NCBI RefSeq assembly: GCF_019903425.1
Contig: NZ_JACHUZ010000013.1
Coordinates: 810,087-874,086, forward strand
Direction: 5' to 3'
From: Vreelandella halophila
Lineage (GTDB): Bacteria; Pseudomonadota; Gammaproteobacteria; Pseudomonadales; Oleiphilaceae
DNA: 64,000 bases
The stretch's first letter is position 1. Every line of letters starts with the position of its first letter. Under the pieces are notes generated by a model. It did not search any database. It saw only the letters and a list, made by a program, of their open reading frames with translations, and had not been told where the DNA came from. The position numbers and the translations under genes are program-made. Positions 1 to 8,997 of the stretch are shown here, in pieces.

Positions 1-1332
1 ACTGAGCCCTGGAACCCCGTGGCCGGCAGCAACTGGCTGTTCGACACCATGATCATGCGGGCCCTGAACGACCCGCCGCTGCTGCCGGACCCCTACACCG
101 GTCTCTACCGCCCCCAGAGCATCGAGGGCGCGGAGGTGACGGTTGCGGAGGACACCGTAACCCAGCGCACCCTGGACTGGGTGGAACTGGAGAAGACCGA
201 TCGCATCGAGGTGCCCGCGGAGACCTGGATTGGCTGGAACGCCGAGAAAAGCCGGTTCCGCACGGTGGCCGAGGCCCATCCGGAAGGCCTGACGGCGCGC
301 TCCCGCACCCGGATCCGCTATGAGGACGGCTACCTGGACGGCGAGTGGCACGATGGCACCGAGATGTCCCTCGCGGACTTGGTGCTGCCCTGGATCCTGA
401 ACTTTGCCCGTGCGAACGAGAACAGCCCCTTCTTCGACCCGGCGCACGTCCCGCGCTTCCAGGTGTTCGAGCAGTATTTCAAGGGCTGGCGCATCCTCCA
501 GCGGGACCCGCTGGTGATCGAGGCCTACAGCGACCAGGTCTTCCCGGATGCCGAGACCATCGTGGCCCAGCAGGCCATGTCGCCGCTGCCCTGGCACATG
601 CTGGCATTGGGCATGATGGGGGAACGCGCCGGGGACCTGGCGTTCTCCTCGCACAAGGCGGACGCCAATCGCGTGCCCTGGCTCAGCCTGGTCTCCGGCC
701 CCAGTCTCGAACACCTGGAACGCCATCTGGGCCGCGCCCGGGACCGGGGTTACCTGCCCTATGCCTCGGTGCTGGCGGATATGACGGAAGGCGAGGACCC
801 GGCGGCACGGCGTTATGAGGCCATTGGCGAGTGGTACCGGGAGCGGGGCCATTTCTGGGTCGGCAACGGGCCCTTCTACCTGCACTCGGTGCACCCGGTG
901 GAGAAGACCGTGGTGCTCCGGCGCAACAAGGACTTCCGCGATCCGGCGGACAAGTGGCTGGACTTCAGTGAGCCGGAGATTCCGGAGGTGACCCTGGACG
1001 GGCCCATGATGGTGACCCAGGGCCAGTCGGCGACCTTCACCGTGAAGGTGACCTTCGGGGGCGATCCCTATCCGGCCAGGGCCATCAGTAACCTGGAGTA
1101 CCTGCTGTTCGATACGGGGGGCGAACTCCAGGCGCAGAGCAAGGCGGAGTTCGTGGCCGACGGCCGCTGGCGCATCAGGCTGGATGCGGAGACGGTCTCC
1201 GAGCTCGGTGATGGCGCCAACAGCCTGGAAGTGGCGGTGACCTCCTCGCGTGTGGCCCTGCCCGCCTTCGCTTCCCATGCTTTTGCCACCGTGCCGGTGG
1301 GCACCCGCCTGATGGAGGTGGCCGATGAATAG
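1..1332 (+). CDS. Peptide-type ABC transporter substrate-binding protein, 5' end outside window
   Basis: The frame is open from base 1 and ends in TAG, so only the C-terminal part (about 443 residues) of a family 5 extracellular solute-binding protein is visible. It begins at a WNPVAGSNW segment typical of the second half of such proteins. The family captures peptides or related solutes in the periplasm and hands them to the permeases, which follow directly (the next start codon overlaps this stop). From about visible residue 329 (EIPEVTLDGPMMV onward) to the end, the protein runs into a beta-rich segment that looks like an added Ig-like domain, which ordinary DppA/OppA proteins lack. The substrate cannot be read from the sequence. 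The family call is good; the extra-domain call is inference. Confidence 0.82.
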   Translation, partial: TEPWNPVAGSNWLFDTMIMRALNDPPLLPDPYTGLYRPQSIEGAEVTVAEDTVTQRTLDWVELEKTDRIEVPAETWIGWNAEKSRFRTVAEAHPEGLTARSRTRIRYEDGYLDGEWHDGTEMSLADLVLPWILNFARANENSPFFDPAHVPRFQVFEQYFKGWRILQRDPLVIEAYSDQVFPDAETIVAQQAMSPLPWHMLALGMMGERAGDLAFSSHKADANRVPWLSLVSGPSLEHLERHLGRARDRGYLPYASVLADMTEGEDPAARRYEAIGEWYRERGHFWVGNGPFYLHSVHPVEKTVVLRRNKDFRDPADKWLDFSEPEIPEVTLDGPMMVTQGQSATFTVKVTFGGDPYPARAISNLEYLLFDTGGELQAQSKAEFVADGRWRIRLDAETVSELGDGANSLEVAVTSSRVALPAFASHAFATVPVGTRLMEVADE

Positions 1333-2410
1333 TCGCCTGCGGGATTTCCGCCGCCTCGGCTGGTTCACGCTGCGCCGTGTGCTGGCGCTGTTCGTGACGG
1401 TGCTGATCGGCGTCTACCTGACCATCCTGATCGCGAACATGGGCGGCAAGGTCGACGAGCTGCGCAAGATCCAGATCCGCGCGACGGTCTCCGAGTCGGT
1501 GCGGGCGGACCCGGCCTTCATGGAAATGAGCTCCGAGGAGCGTAACGAGCTGATCCAGAAGCAGGTCCAGCTGCGGATCGAGCAGCGCAACCTGGACGAG
1601 CCCTTCATCTGGCGCAGCTTCGATTACCTGGCCCAGGCCATCCAGCTGGACCTGGGCCGCGCCGAGGAGATGCACAGTGACACCGGCTCGCGCGCGGTCT
1701 ACGACATCATCGTGGAGCGCCTGCCGGCCACGCTGCTGCTGTTCGGCACCGCCAACCTGCTGGTGTTCTTCGTGTCCGTGTACGCGGCCCTGTACCTGTC
1801 GCGACGCTACGGCAGCCGGCTGGACCGGGCCGTCATTGGCCTGGCGCCGAGTTCCGCGGCGCCGGCCTGGTTCTACGGCATCTTCCTGATCCTGCTGTTC
1901 GCCTTTGTGGTGCCGGTGCTCCCGGCCGGCGGCATGGTCGACATTCCGCCGCCCGAGGATCCCTGGCTCTACGCCTGGAGTGTGCTGGAGCACCTGGTGC
2001 TGCCGGTCATCGCCATGTTCCTGTCCTCCATCTTCATCTCCATCTATTCCTGGCGGACCTTCTTCCTGATCCACTCCAGCGAGGACTACGTGGAGATGGC
2101 GCGCGCCAAGGGGCTGCCCTCCAGCCTCATCCAGAGCCGCTACATCCTGCGGCCGACACTGGCGCCCATCATCACCAACTTCCTGCTGATGCTGATCGGG
2201 CTCTGGAGCGGCGCCATCATCCTGGAACAGGTGTTCAACTGGCCCGGGCTGGGTACCCTGCTGTTCCAGGCCATCGGTTACCGGGACACGCCGGTGATCA
2301 TCGGGGGCGTGGTGATCTTCGCCTACCTGCTGGCGGTGACGGTGTTCATGCTGGACTTCCTCTACGCCATTCTCGACCCGCGCGTCCGGATTGAAGGAGG
2401 CGATCAATGA
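1325..2410 (+). CDS. Peptide-type ABC transporter permease, DppB/OppB class
   Basis: This 361-residue inner-membrane permease has a first membrane span near residues 19-38, then about 95 polar residues rich in charged helices before the second span near 137-156. A typical binding-protein-dependent transport core of five further spans follows. The cytoplasmic coupling (EAA) loop is visible around residues 255-280 (MARAKGLPSSLIQSRYILRP). The start codon overlaps the binding-protein stop by 8 bases and the stop overlaps the next gene as ATGA, so the genes are translationally coupled. It would form half of the membrane channel. The enlarged first periplasmic loop fits OppB/DppB relatives of the longer type. 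The substrate is unknown. Confidence 0.88.
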   Translation: MNSRLRDFRRLGWFTLRRVLALFVTVLIGVYLTILIANMGGKVDELRKIQIRATVSESVRADPAFMEMSSEERNELIQKQVQLRIEQRNLDEPFIWRSFDYLAQAIQLDLGRAEEMHSDTGSRAVYDIIVERLPATLLLFGTANLLVFFVSVYAALYLSRRYGSRLDRAVIGLAPSSAAPAWFYGIFLILLFAFVVPVLPAGGMVDIPPPEDPWLYAWSVLEHLVLPVIAMFLSSIFISIYSWRTFFLIHSSEDYVEMARAKGLPSSLIQSRYILRPTLAPIITNFLLMLIGLWSGAIILEQVFNWPGLGTLLFQAIGYRDTPVIIGGVVIFAYLLAVTVFMLDFLYAILDPRVRIEGGDQ

Positions 2411-3738
2411 ACCGCTGGATGCAGGGGCTGCGCGAACTGAAAGGCTACCCGTCCGCGGTCGGGGGCCTGGGTATCATCCTCTTCCTGGTGGCGCTGTCGG
2501 TCTACACTGTCATTACCATTCCCTATTCCGAGGCCCTGGACCGCTGGCGCGGTGGGGAGCACTGGCAGATGCACCCGGTCAACGCCGGGCCGGTCTGGGC
2601 GGATCGCCTGCTGGGCGGCAACCTACCGCAGACCCGGGTGGTGGAAAGTGAGAACGCCGAGGTCCGGGAGGCGCCGTTCGAGGGCGGCAAGCAGGTTCGG
2701 ATTCCGCTCACCTTCGAGTACGACAACGAGGGCTTCCCCAGCGAACTCAACCTCTTCCTCAACCAGAAGGGCACCCAGCAGGAGGCGTTTGTGCGCCTGA
2801 CCTGGCACACGCCGTCCGGGGAGGCCATCCCGCTGGGCGGCCAGCGGGTCTCGGAAGAGAGCCGCATCTCCATCTCCCAGAACCGGGCCCTGGAGGGGCG
2901 GCTGGGCATGGTGCCGCACGTGGGCCTGTTCGCCGGTGACAGTGATCCGGCCGACCCGGAGGCGGAGCGCGGTGAATACCGGCTGACCATCGATGCCATG
3001 CTCTTCGACCCCACCGCCGAACTGGAGGCGGACCTGGCGGTCTACGGTCGTGTTCACGGGCTGGCGGGCACGGACTACCAGCGCCGGGACCTGATGCTGG
3101 CGCTGATGTGGGGCACGCCGGTGGCGCTGGCCTTCGGGCTGCTGGCGGCGGTGGGCACCACCATTACAACCCTGGTGATCGCCGCCACCGGCGTCTGGTT
3201 CCGGGGCTGGGTGGATGCCCTCATCCAGCGCCTGACCGAGGTGAACATGATCCTGCCCATGCTGCCGATACTGGTGATGGTGGGCACGCTCTATTCCACC
3301 AGCATCTGGCTGATGCTGGGCGTGGTCATCGCCCTGGGCATCTTCAGCGCCGGCATCAAGACGTACCGGGCCATGCTGCTGCCCATCCGCGAGGCGCCCT
3401 ACATCGAGGCGGCCCGGGCCTACGGGGCCGGCAACGCGCGCATCATCCTGCGCTACATGATCCCGCGCATCCTGCCGGTGCTGATCCCGACCTTCGTGAC
3501 GCTGATCCCGACCTTCGTCTTCCTGGAGGCGTCGCTGGCGGTGCTGGGCCTGGGTGACCCGCAGCTGCCCACCTGGGGCAAGGTCCTCAATGACGCCCAG
3601 GAACAGAGTGCGCTCTACAACGGCTTCTACTACTGGGTGGTGGCGCCCGCCGTGCTGCTGATGCTCACCGGGCTGGGCTTCGCCATGTTCGGTTTCGCCC
3701 TGGACCGTGTCTTCAATCCGAGGCTGAGAACGCAATGA
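2407..3738 (+). CDS. Peptide-type ABC transporter permease, DppC/OppC class, with large periplasmic insert
   Basis: This is a 443-residue partner permease, well above the roughly 300 residues usual for DppC/OppC. The first membrane span lies near residues 19-38. It is followed by about 180 mostly polar residues (about 40-225) that should sit in the periplasm, and then by five spans of the transport core. The EAA loop is at YIEAARAYGAGNARIILRYM. It overlaps its neighbours by 4 bases on both sides and belongs to the five-gene operon. The insert contains repeated beta-like stretches and may contact the unusual binding protein. That is inference; no known domain was recognised in it. Confidence 0.88.
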   Translation: MNRWMQGLRELKGYPSAVGGLGIILFLVALSVYTVITIPYSEALDRWRGGEHWQMHPVNAGPVWADRLLGGNLPQTRVVESENAEVREAPFEGGKQVRIPLTFEYDNEGFPSELNLFLNQKGTQQEAFVRLTWHTPSGEAIPLGGQRVSEESRISISQNRALEGRLGMVPHVGLFAGDSDPADPEAERGEYRLTIDAMLFDPTAELEADLAVYGRVHGLAGTDYQRRDLMLALMWGTPVALAFGLLAAVGTTITTLVIAATGVWFRGWVDALIQRLTEVNMILPMLPILVMVGTLYSTSIWLMLGVVIALGIFSAGIKTYRAMLLPIREAPYIEAARAYGAGNARIILRYMIPRILPVLIPTFVTLIPTFVFLEASLAVLGLGDPQLPTWGKVLNDAQEQSALYNGFYYWVVAPAVLLMLTGLGFAMFGFALDRVFNPRLRTQ

Positions 3739-4721
3739 CGGACGCTCGCGAGCCACTGCTGCAGGTCCGCAACCTGCAACTGCATTACCGCACCCGCCGG
3801 GGCACCGCCCGCGCGGTGGACGGCGTCGACCTGGACGTGGGGCGCAACGAGGCCCTGGTGGTTCTGGGTGAGTCCGGTTCCGGCAAGAGTTCCCTGGCCA
3901 AGGCGCTGATGCGGCTGTTGCCGCGCAACCTGGCCCGGTTCAGCGGGGGCGTGACGCTGGGCGGTGACGACCTCATGGCCATGGACGACGAGCACTTCCG
4001 CCGCGAGGTCCAGTGGAACCGGGTCTCGATGGTCATGCAGGCGGCTATGAACGCCCTCAACCCCGTGGTCCGGGTCGGGGAGCAGGTGGCCGAACCGCTG
4101 CGGGTGCACCGGGGCTGGTCGAAGGACGCGGCGATGGAACGGGTGGTGGAGACCTTCGCCACCGTGGGGGTTTCCCGGGACTTCGTGACCCGCTACCCCT
4201 TCGAGCTCTCCGGTGGCATGCGCCAGCGTGTGGTGCTGGCCATGGCGCTGGTCACCGAACCGGACCTGGTGATCCTGGACGAACCCACCTCGGCATTGGA
4301 CGTGCTGACCCAGGCGAGCATCATGAATGTGCTCAAGCGCATCAAGCGCGAGCAGGGCACCAGCTTCATCCTCATCACCCATGACGTGGCCACCTCCAGC
4401 GAGCTGGCGGACCGTGTGGCGCTGATGTACGCGGGGCAGATCGTGGAACAGAGCGATGCCCGGGATTTCTTCCATGACCCGGCCCATCCCTATTCGAAGC
4501 TGCTGATGGACAGCGTGCCGCGCCTGCACCAGAGCGAGCCGCCCGGCTACATTCCCGGCGAGCCGCCGGACCTGATCGAGCCACCAACGGGCTGTCGCTT
4601 CGCGGACCGCTGCCCGTCACGTTTCGGGCGCTGCAGCGAGGACCCGCCCGCGTTCGAACTGGACGGCGACCGCCGCGTTCGCTGCTGGCTGCATGAGGAG
4701 GGCACCGACCATGACGGCTGA
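3735..4721 (+). CDS. Peptide-type ABC transporter ATP-binding protein, DppD/OppD class
   Basis: This 328-residue ATPase powers the importer from the cytoplasmic side. Walker A is GESGSGKSS at residues 45-53. The signature reads LSGGMRQR, Walker B is LVILDEPTSALD, and the switch histidine lies in ITHD. After residue about 250 it carries the C-terminal extension found in oligopeptide ATPases, with a Cys-rich stretch (CRFADRCPSRFGRC) of the kind that binds an iron-sulfur cluster in OppD/DppD. ATGA overlap with the upstream permease and an 11-base overlap with the next ATPase gene mark it as operonic. The substrate of the system is not evident. Confidence 0.9.
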   Translation: MTDAREPLLQVRNLQLHYRTRRGTARAVDGVDLDVGRNEALVVLGESGSGKSSLAKALMRLLPRNLARFSGGVTLGGDDLMAMDDEHFRREVQWNRVSMVMQAAMNALNPVVRVGEQVAEPLRVHRGWSKDAAMERVVETFATVGVSRDFVTRYPFELSGGMRQRVVLAMALVTEPDLVILDEPTSALDVLTQASIMNVLKRIKREQGTSFILITHDVATSSELADRVALMYAGQIVEQSDARDFFHDPAHPYSKLLMDSVPRLHQSEPPGYIPGEPPDLIEPPTGCRFADRCPSRFGRCSEDPPAFELDGDRRVRCWLHEEGTDHDG

Positions 4722-5706
4722 GGAACCACTGCTCCAGGCCACCAACCTGCACACCTGGTTCGAGCTGCGCCAGTGGGGTTTCCTGCGCGTGGGCTCGGTG
4801 CGCGCCGTGGATGGCGTGAACTTCGAGCTGGGCCGGGGCGAGTCCGTGGCCTTCGTGGGCGAGAGCGGCTGCGGCAAGAGTTCCCTGGCCCGAACCCTGC
4901 TCGGCCTGCACAAGCCCACCCATGGCGACGTGATCTTTGAGGGGGAGCACCTCAGTGAACTGAAGGGCGAGGCCCGCCGCCAGTACCTGGCGCGGGTCGG
5001 CTATGTACAGCAGGACCCCTTCGGCGCGCTGCCGCCCTTCATGGACGTGCGCCGGCTGCTATCGGAACCGCTGATCATCCATGGGGTGACGGACCGGGAC
5101 GAACGTGAACGCCGTATCCGCAAGGTGCTGGAGGAAGTGCGCCTGACCCAGGTGGACGAGATCCTGCCCAAGTTCCCGCATATGCTCAGCGGCGGCCAGC
5201 AGCAGCGGGTGGTGATTGCCCGGGCGCTGCTTCTGGAGCCGGCCATGCTGATCGCGGACGAGCCCGTTTCCATGCTGGACGCCTCGGTGCGGGTGGAGAT
5301 CCTCAACCTGCTGCGGCGCATCCAGCAGGAGCGCGAGCTGACGCTGGCGTTCATCACCCATGACCTTTCAACCGTGCGCCACTACGCGGACCGCATCTTC
5401 GTGATGTACGCCGGCCGGGTGGTGGAGCAAGCGCCCGTGGAGCGGCTCCTCGACAACCCCCAGCATCCCTACACCTGCGCCCTGCTGGCGGCGATCGCGG
5501 ATGTGGACGCGGACAACGCGCTCGAGGAGCGGGCGGTGCCGGACGGCGAACCCCCCAGCCTGCTGCACCCGCCGGAGGGCTGCCGCTTCCACCCAAGGTG
5601 CCCCCAGGCCATGGCCGGGCTCTGTGACCGGCAGGATCCGCCCCTGTTTGAGCCGGAGGCCGGGCACTATTCCGCCTGCTGGCTGCAGGACCCGGAGCGG
5701 GGCTAG
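4711..5706 (+). CDS. Peptide-type ABC transporter ATP-binding protein, DppF/OppF class
   Basis: This 331-residue ATPase is the partner of the preceding one, and the two should form the heterodimeric motor. Walker A is GESGCGKSS, the signature LSGGQQQR, and Walker B MLIADEPVSMLD. The C-terminal extension again holds a Cys cluster (CRFHPRCPQAMAGLC). The ATG at 4711 is chosen because a GAGGAG ribosome site sits about 10 bases before it; an in-frame ATG at 4693 lies upstream but has no such site. It overlaps the end of the upstream ATPase gene by 11 bases. The final GAGCGGGG bases may serve as ribosome site for the small downstream ORF. Confidence 0.9.
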   Translation: MTAEEPLLQATNLHTWFELRQWGFLRVGSVRAVDGVNFELGRGESVAFVGESGCGKSSLARTLLGLHKPTHGDVIFEGEHLSELKGEARRQYLARVGYVQQDPFGALPPFMDVRRLLSEPLIIHGVTDRDERERRIRKVLEEVRLTQVDEILPKFPHMLSGGQQQRVVIARALLLEPAMLIADEPVSMLDASVRVEILNLLRRIQQERELTLAFITHDLSTVRHYADRIFVMYAGRVVEQAPVERLLDNPQHPYTCALLAAIADVDADNALEERAVPDGEPPSLLHPPEGCRFHPRCPQAMAGLCDRQDPPLFEPEAGHYSACWLQDPERG

Positions 5707-5709
5707 GCC

Positions 5710-5871
5710 TTGCGGGCCCTCGGAATCCTGCTGATGCTGGCAGCCCTGGCACCGCTGCTGGCCATGGTCTCCGGCGGCCTGGCGCCGTCGGTGCTGCTTT
5801 CCCTAGTGGCCTACGGTGCCCTGTTCGCCGGCGTGTTCTGCTACACCGCCGGGGTTATCCGCCGCCGCTAG
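5710..5871 (+). CDS. Small two-span membrane protein at the end of the ABC operon
   Basis: A 53-codon frame starts with TTG three bases after the preceding stop and ends in TAG. The translation is almost entirely hydrophobic, with two likely membrane spans (about residues 3-24 and 27-46) and a positively charged tail (IRRR). A GGAGCGG ribosome-like site lies in the end of the ATPase gene. Placement and composition suggest a small accessory membrane protein co-transcribed with the importer. No family was recognised. The weak start codon and short length keep confidence moderate; a chance open frame in GC-rich DNA remains possible. Confidence 0.5.
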   Translation: MRALGILLMLAALAPLLAMVSGGLAPSVLLSLVAYGALFAGVFCYTAGVIRRR

Positions 5872-5902
5872 CCAGGAGCACCGTATCCGGCAAGGTCAAT
5901 GA

Positions 5903-7132
5903 TCAGGGTGTGCTGCTGCTTGGTGTGTCAGGCACCAGCAGGAGCATCAGGGAGGCGGCCACGGTGGCGCCGGCAAGGGTCAGGCCCAGGCCGGCTGGCG
6001 TCACGCCGGCGTCCAGGGCCAGTCCGGCCAGGACCGGGGAGGCGGAGGTGGACAGCACCATGGCCGCCTGGGCCAGGGAGCGGATGGCGCCGATGTGGGC
6101 CACGCCGTAGCGTTCCGGCCAGAGGGCGTTGCCGGCGGTGCCCGCGAAGCCCTGGCTCATGCCCGTAAGCGCCAGGTAGAGGAAGGGCGTCCAGACCGCG
6201 TGGGTCAGGGCCATCACCACCAGCCCCGCGACCATGGGGTAGAGCCCCATCGCCAGCGACCGCCGCGCCCCGATGCGGTCCACCAGCGGCCCGGCCACGA
6301 ACAGCATCAGGAAGTGGCCGAGGGCGTAGCCGGAGAAGGCCAGGGCGATGTGCTCCAGCGACCAGCCCCGGATCTCGGCAATGGCCGTCTGGTGGAAGAG
6401 GATGGCGGTCACCGTGAAGGGCACGGCCAGTACGCCCGGCAGGGCCATGTAGAGGCCGGGGTCCCGCAGCGCCTGGCGCCGGGTGAAGCCACTGGCGCTG
6501 GCGCCGTCACCGTCCTCGTGGGTGTGGGAACGGAACTCGCTCGGATGGCGGGCATCCCGGGCGAGCCAGCGCATCAGCGGCAGCGCCAGCAGGAACAGGA
6601 AGGCCGCGCCCAGCAGCCAGGGCGAGCGCCAGCCCCAGGCGGCCAGGATCAGGCCCCCGGCCGCCGGCAGCAGGGCCTCGGACAGCGGCAGGCCGGAGAC
6701 GGTCAGGGCCATGACCTTGCCCCGGTCGCGCTCGAAGTAGCGGCTGGCCGCGGTGAAGCCGATGTGCGTCATCATGCCCTGGCCGCCGAGCCGCCCCAGG
6801 AAGAAGCCGGGAATCAGCAGCAGCCAGTGGGCGGCGGTCCCCAGCATCAGGGCGCTGGCGCCCAGCAGGCCCAGTGCCAGGGTGATGGTGTTGGCCAGTG
6901 ACCAGCGGTCCACGATGGTCCCGAGCCGCACCAGCACGATGGCCGAGCACAGGGTCGCCAGGCTGTAGTAGGTGCCGTAGGTGGCGTTGCTCAGCTCGAA
7001 GGTGTCGCGCAGGCTGCTGCCGAAGATGGAAATGAAGAAGGTCTGCCCGAACCCGGACAGCGCCGTGGCCATGAGCGCGAACAGGGCCAGCGAGGGGTTG
7101 GTCTGTATGAAGCGCGGCAGGCGTGAGTTCAA
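5903..7132 (-). CDS. Major facilitator superfamily transporter
   Basis: This 409-residue protein has about twelve hydrophobic spans in two halves, and a loop between spans 2 and 3 (RLGTIVDRWS) resembling the MFS A-motif. A charged central loop (HPSEFRSHTHEDGDG) separates the halves. The overall pattern is that of the monocarboxylate/oxalate-formate-like or drug-efflux branch of MFS; the substrate is unknown. It starts with TTG, preceded by GGAG at a good distance, because an in-frame stop lies just upstream and no ATG is available. It is convergent with the small membrane ORF and is probably a single transcription unit. Confidence 0.8.
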   Translation of the reverse strand: MNSRLPRFIQTNPSLALFALMATALSGFGQTFFISIFGSSLRDTFELSNATYGTYYSLATLCSAIVLVRLGTIVDRWSLANTITLALGLLGASALMLGTAAHWLLLIPGFFLGRLGGQGMMTHIGFTAASRYFERDRGKVMALTVSGLPLSEALLPAAGGLILAAWGWRSPWLLGAAFLFLLALPLMRWLARDARHPSEFRSHTHEDGDGASASGFTRRQALRDPGLYMALPGVLAVPFTVTAILFHQTAIAEIRGWSLEHIALAFSGYALGHFLMLFVAGPLVDRIGARRSLAMGLYPMVAGLVVMALTHAVWTPFLYLALTGMSQGFAGTAGNALWPERYGVAHIGAIRSLAQAAMVLSTSASPVLAGLALDAGVTPAGLGLTLAGATVAASLMLLLVPDTPSSSTP

Positions 7133-7201
7133 GACGGACTCCGGTGATCATCGGGAGCGCCATGATAATGCGCCGGAGTCCGCCGTTACAGGGGCTCCGT
7201 A

Positions 7202-8860
7202 TCAGGAGTCTCCGAAAGCCGAGCTGCGCAGGCGGTTCAGAACGGCCATCACCTCATGCAGCCTGGGCATCGCCAGGTCGCCGTCCGGGCGGCGGCTGAG
7301 CGCCGTCAGCCCTGCCTCCAGCCGCTGCGCCAGTGCCTCCGGCGGCTGATCCAGCCGTGTGCCGGATTCCGCGACCCGCGCCAGGAGCTGGCCGATGGCC
7401 CGGACCTGGGAGGGATCCGCCACCTGTTCCACCGAGCGCAGGTCCACGTCATCGCGCCCGAAGATCAGCGTATCCGGCCCCCGGGCCTGGATCTTCACCT
7501 TGCCCGGCTTGGTTTCCGGGTCCAGCTGTTTGCCGACCAGGGGGCGCGGTTCCGGTCGATTCAGCGGGTCCAGGGCCTCAGTTTCGCGCCCGGTGGCAAA
7601 GCGTTCGGCCACCGCCCGGGCCTCGCTGGTGACGTCATGGGCGTGGTAGTCCTGGAGCTGGATGACCGTGTCCGCGCAGTCGAAGTAGTCCCCGGAACCG
7701 CCCATCACGAGGATGGTGGATACCGAGAGTTCATCGCGCAGCTGCCGGATGCGGTCCACGAAGGGCGTGATGGGCTCACTCTCCCGGGCGACCAGGGCCT
7801 GCATGCGGCGGTCGCGGATCATGAAGTTGGTGGCGGAAGTGTCCTCGTCCACCAGCAGGGTATGGGCACCGGCCTCCAGGGCTTCCTGCAGGGCCGCCGC
7901 CTGGCTGGTGGAGCCGGACGCCAGCTCGGTGGAGAAACGTTCCGTGGTCTTACCGTAGGGCAGGCGGTTGATGTACGGAGAGAGGTCCAGGGCATGTACG
8001 GCGCGCCCGTCCTCGGCCCGGATCTTGGTGGCGCCGGCATCGGTGACCACCTGTTCGCGTCCGTCCCCGGGCACATGGTCGTAGACGCTGAGCCCCACCG
8101 CCGAAAGCAGGGTGGATTTGCCGTGGAAGCCGCCGCCGACGATCAGGGTGATCCCATTGGGAATCCCCATGCCGGTGACGGGGCCGTTGTTGGGGGTCTC
8201 CAGCGTGACGGCAAGGGATGGCGGTGTCTCGAACGGGATGGCGTCCTGGAGTGGCCGGTCGTCGATTCCCGAGCGCCGGGGCAGGACGGAGCCATTGGCC
8301 ACAAAGGCGACGATGCCGTGCTCCGGCAACTGCGCGCGCAACGCCTGCTGGTCTTCCACTACGGCCATGTGCCGTTCCAGCGCCGCCAGGTCCAGACGCC
8401 GGGCGGTTGCCGCCGTCAGCACCGCCTCGGGCAGCTGCTCACAGATCAGCTTGCGGGCCTGGTGACCCATGATGCTGCGGCCCCGGGCGGGCAGGCTCAG
8501 GCTGAGGCGCAGTTCCACGCCGCCGTCGTCATCAATCAGGGTCGCTGTCCGGTCGAGCACCGTCTGGTTACCGGCGTCGATGCCCAGTGCCTTTTCCTTG
8601 CCCGTGGCCTGGCGGAAGGCGCGTGCGATGTAATCCCGTGCCGCGCACCGTCTTGCCTGGCTTTTGAATACCGTTGCTGGGAGCCCCGCCGTGGCCGCGT
8701 CCACCCGGGCCCGAACGCGCGAGGGCGCGGCGAACGGGTCGGCCTGCACGTGGTCGACGATCAGGGTCCAGCCCTCAAAGCGGTGTTCGCCGAGTAGATC
8801 CTTATAGGCCTTGTAGCCTTTGCCGTCGAGTCGTGTGAGTAATGCCGCGAGTTCTTTCAT
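7202..8860 (-). CDS. Predicted ATPase of the ABC class (PF09818-type)
   Basis: This 552-residue cytoplasmic protein has an atypical P-loop, GGGFHGKSTLL, near residue 248, followed by a DRLPYGK-like stretch and a Walker B-like segment LLVDEDTSATNFMIRD. A later motif ILVMGGSGDYFDCAD completes the nucleotide-binding fold. This set is diagnostic of the conserved but poorly studied ABC_ATPase family, which has no membrane partner. Its cellular role is unknown; relatives are widespread in bacteria, fungi and plants. It is monocistronic, divergent from the chemoreceptor gene. The start ATG at 8860 is preceded by GGAAGGATCC, which holds an AGGA ribosome site. Confidence 0.85.
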   Translation of the reverse strand: MKELAALLTRLDGKGYKAYKDLLGEHRFEGWTLIVDHVQADPFAAPSRVRARVDAATAGLPATVFKSQARRCAARDYIARAFRQATGKEKALGIDAGNQTVLDRTATLIDDDGGVELRLSLSLPARGRSIMGHQARKLICEQLPEAVLTAATARRLDLAALERHMAVVEDQQALRAQLPEHGIVAFVANGSVLPRRSGIDDRPLQDAIPFETPPSLAVTLETPNNGPVTGMGIPNGITLIVGGGFHGKSTLLSAVGLSVYDHVPGDGREQVVTDAGATKIRAEDGRAVHALDLSPYINRLPYGKTTERFSTELASGSTSQAAALQEALEAGAHTLLVDEDTSATNFMIRDRRMQALVARESEPITPFVDRIRQLRDELSVSTILVMGGSGDYFDCADTVIQLQDYHAHDVTSEARAVAERFATGRETEALDPLNRPEPRPLVGKQLDPETKPGKVKIQARGPDTLIFGRDDVDLRSVEQVADPSQVRAIGQLLARVAESGTRLDQPPEALAQRLEAGLTALSRRPDGDLAMPRLHEVMAVLNRLRSSAFGDS

Positions 8861-8997
8861 GGATCCTTCCGATTACATAAATGGGCATGCTAACAGCAGC
8901 TCGTTGAACAAGTGTTTCAATTCTGTCCGTGACGGATGTCGCACCCGCAACTATATTGCAAACCAGTTCGCCATTACGAAAATTCGGAGACCACATC

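Noticed and set aside
1175-2407. Long antisense frames over the ABC permease genes (also 2623-3756 and 3630-4529)
   Set aside because: They are histidine/glutamine/glycine-rich shadow translations; the plus strand shows coupled permease and ATPase genes.
6095-6901. Plus-strand open frame across the MFS gene
   Set aside because: It is low-complexity G/Q/R translation with no recognisable domain; the minus strand encodes twelve membrane spans.
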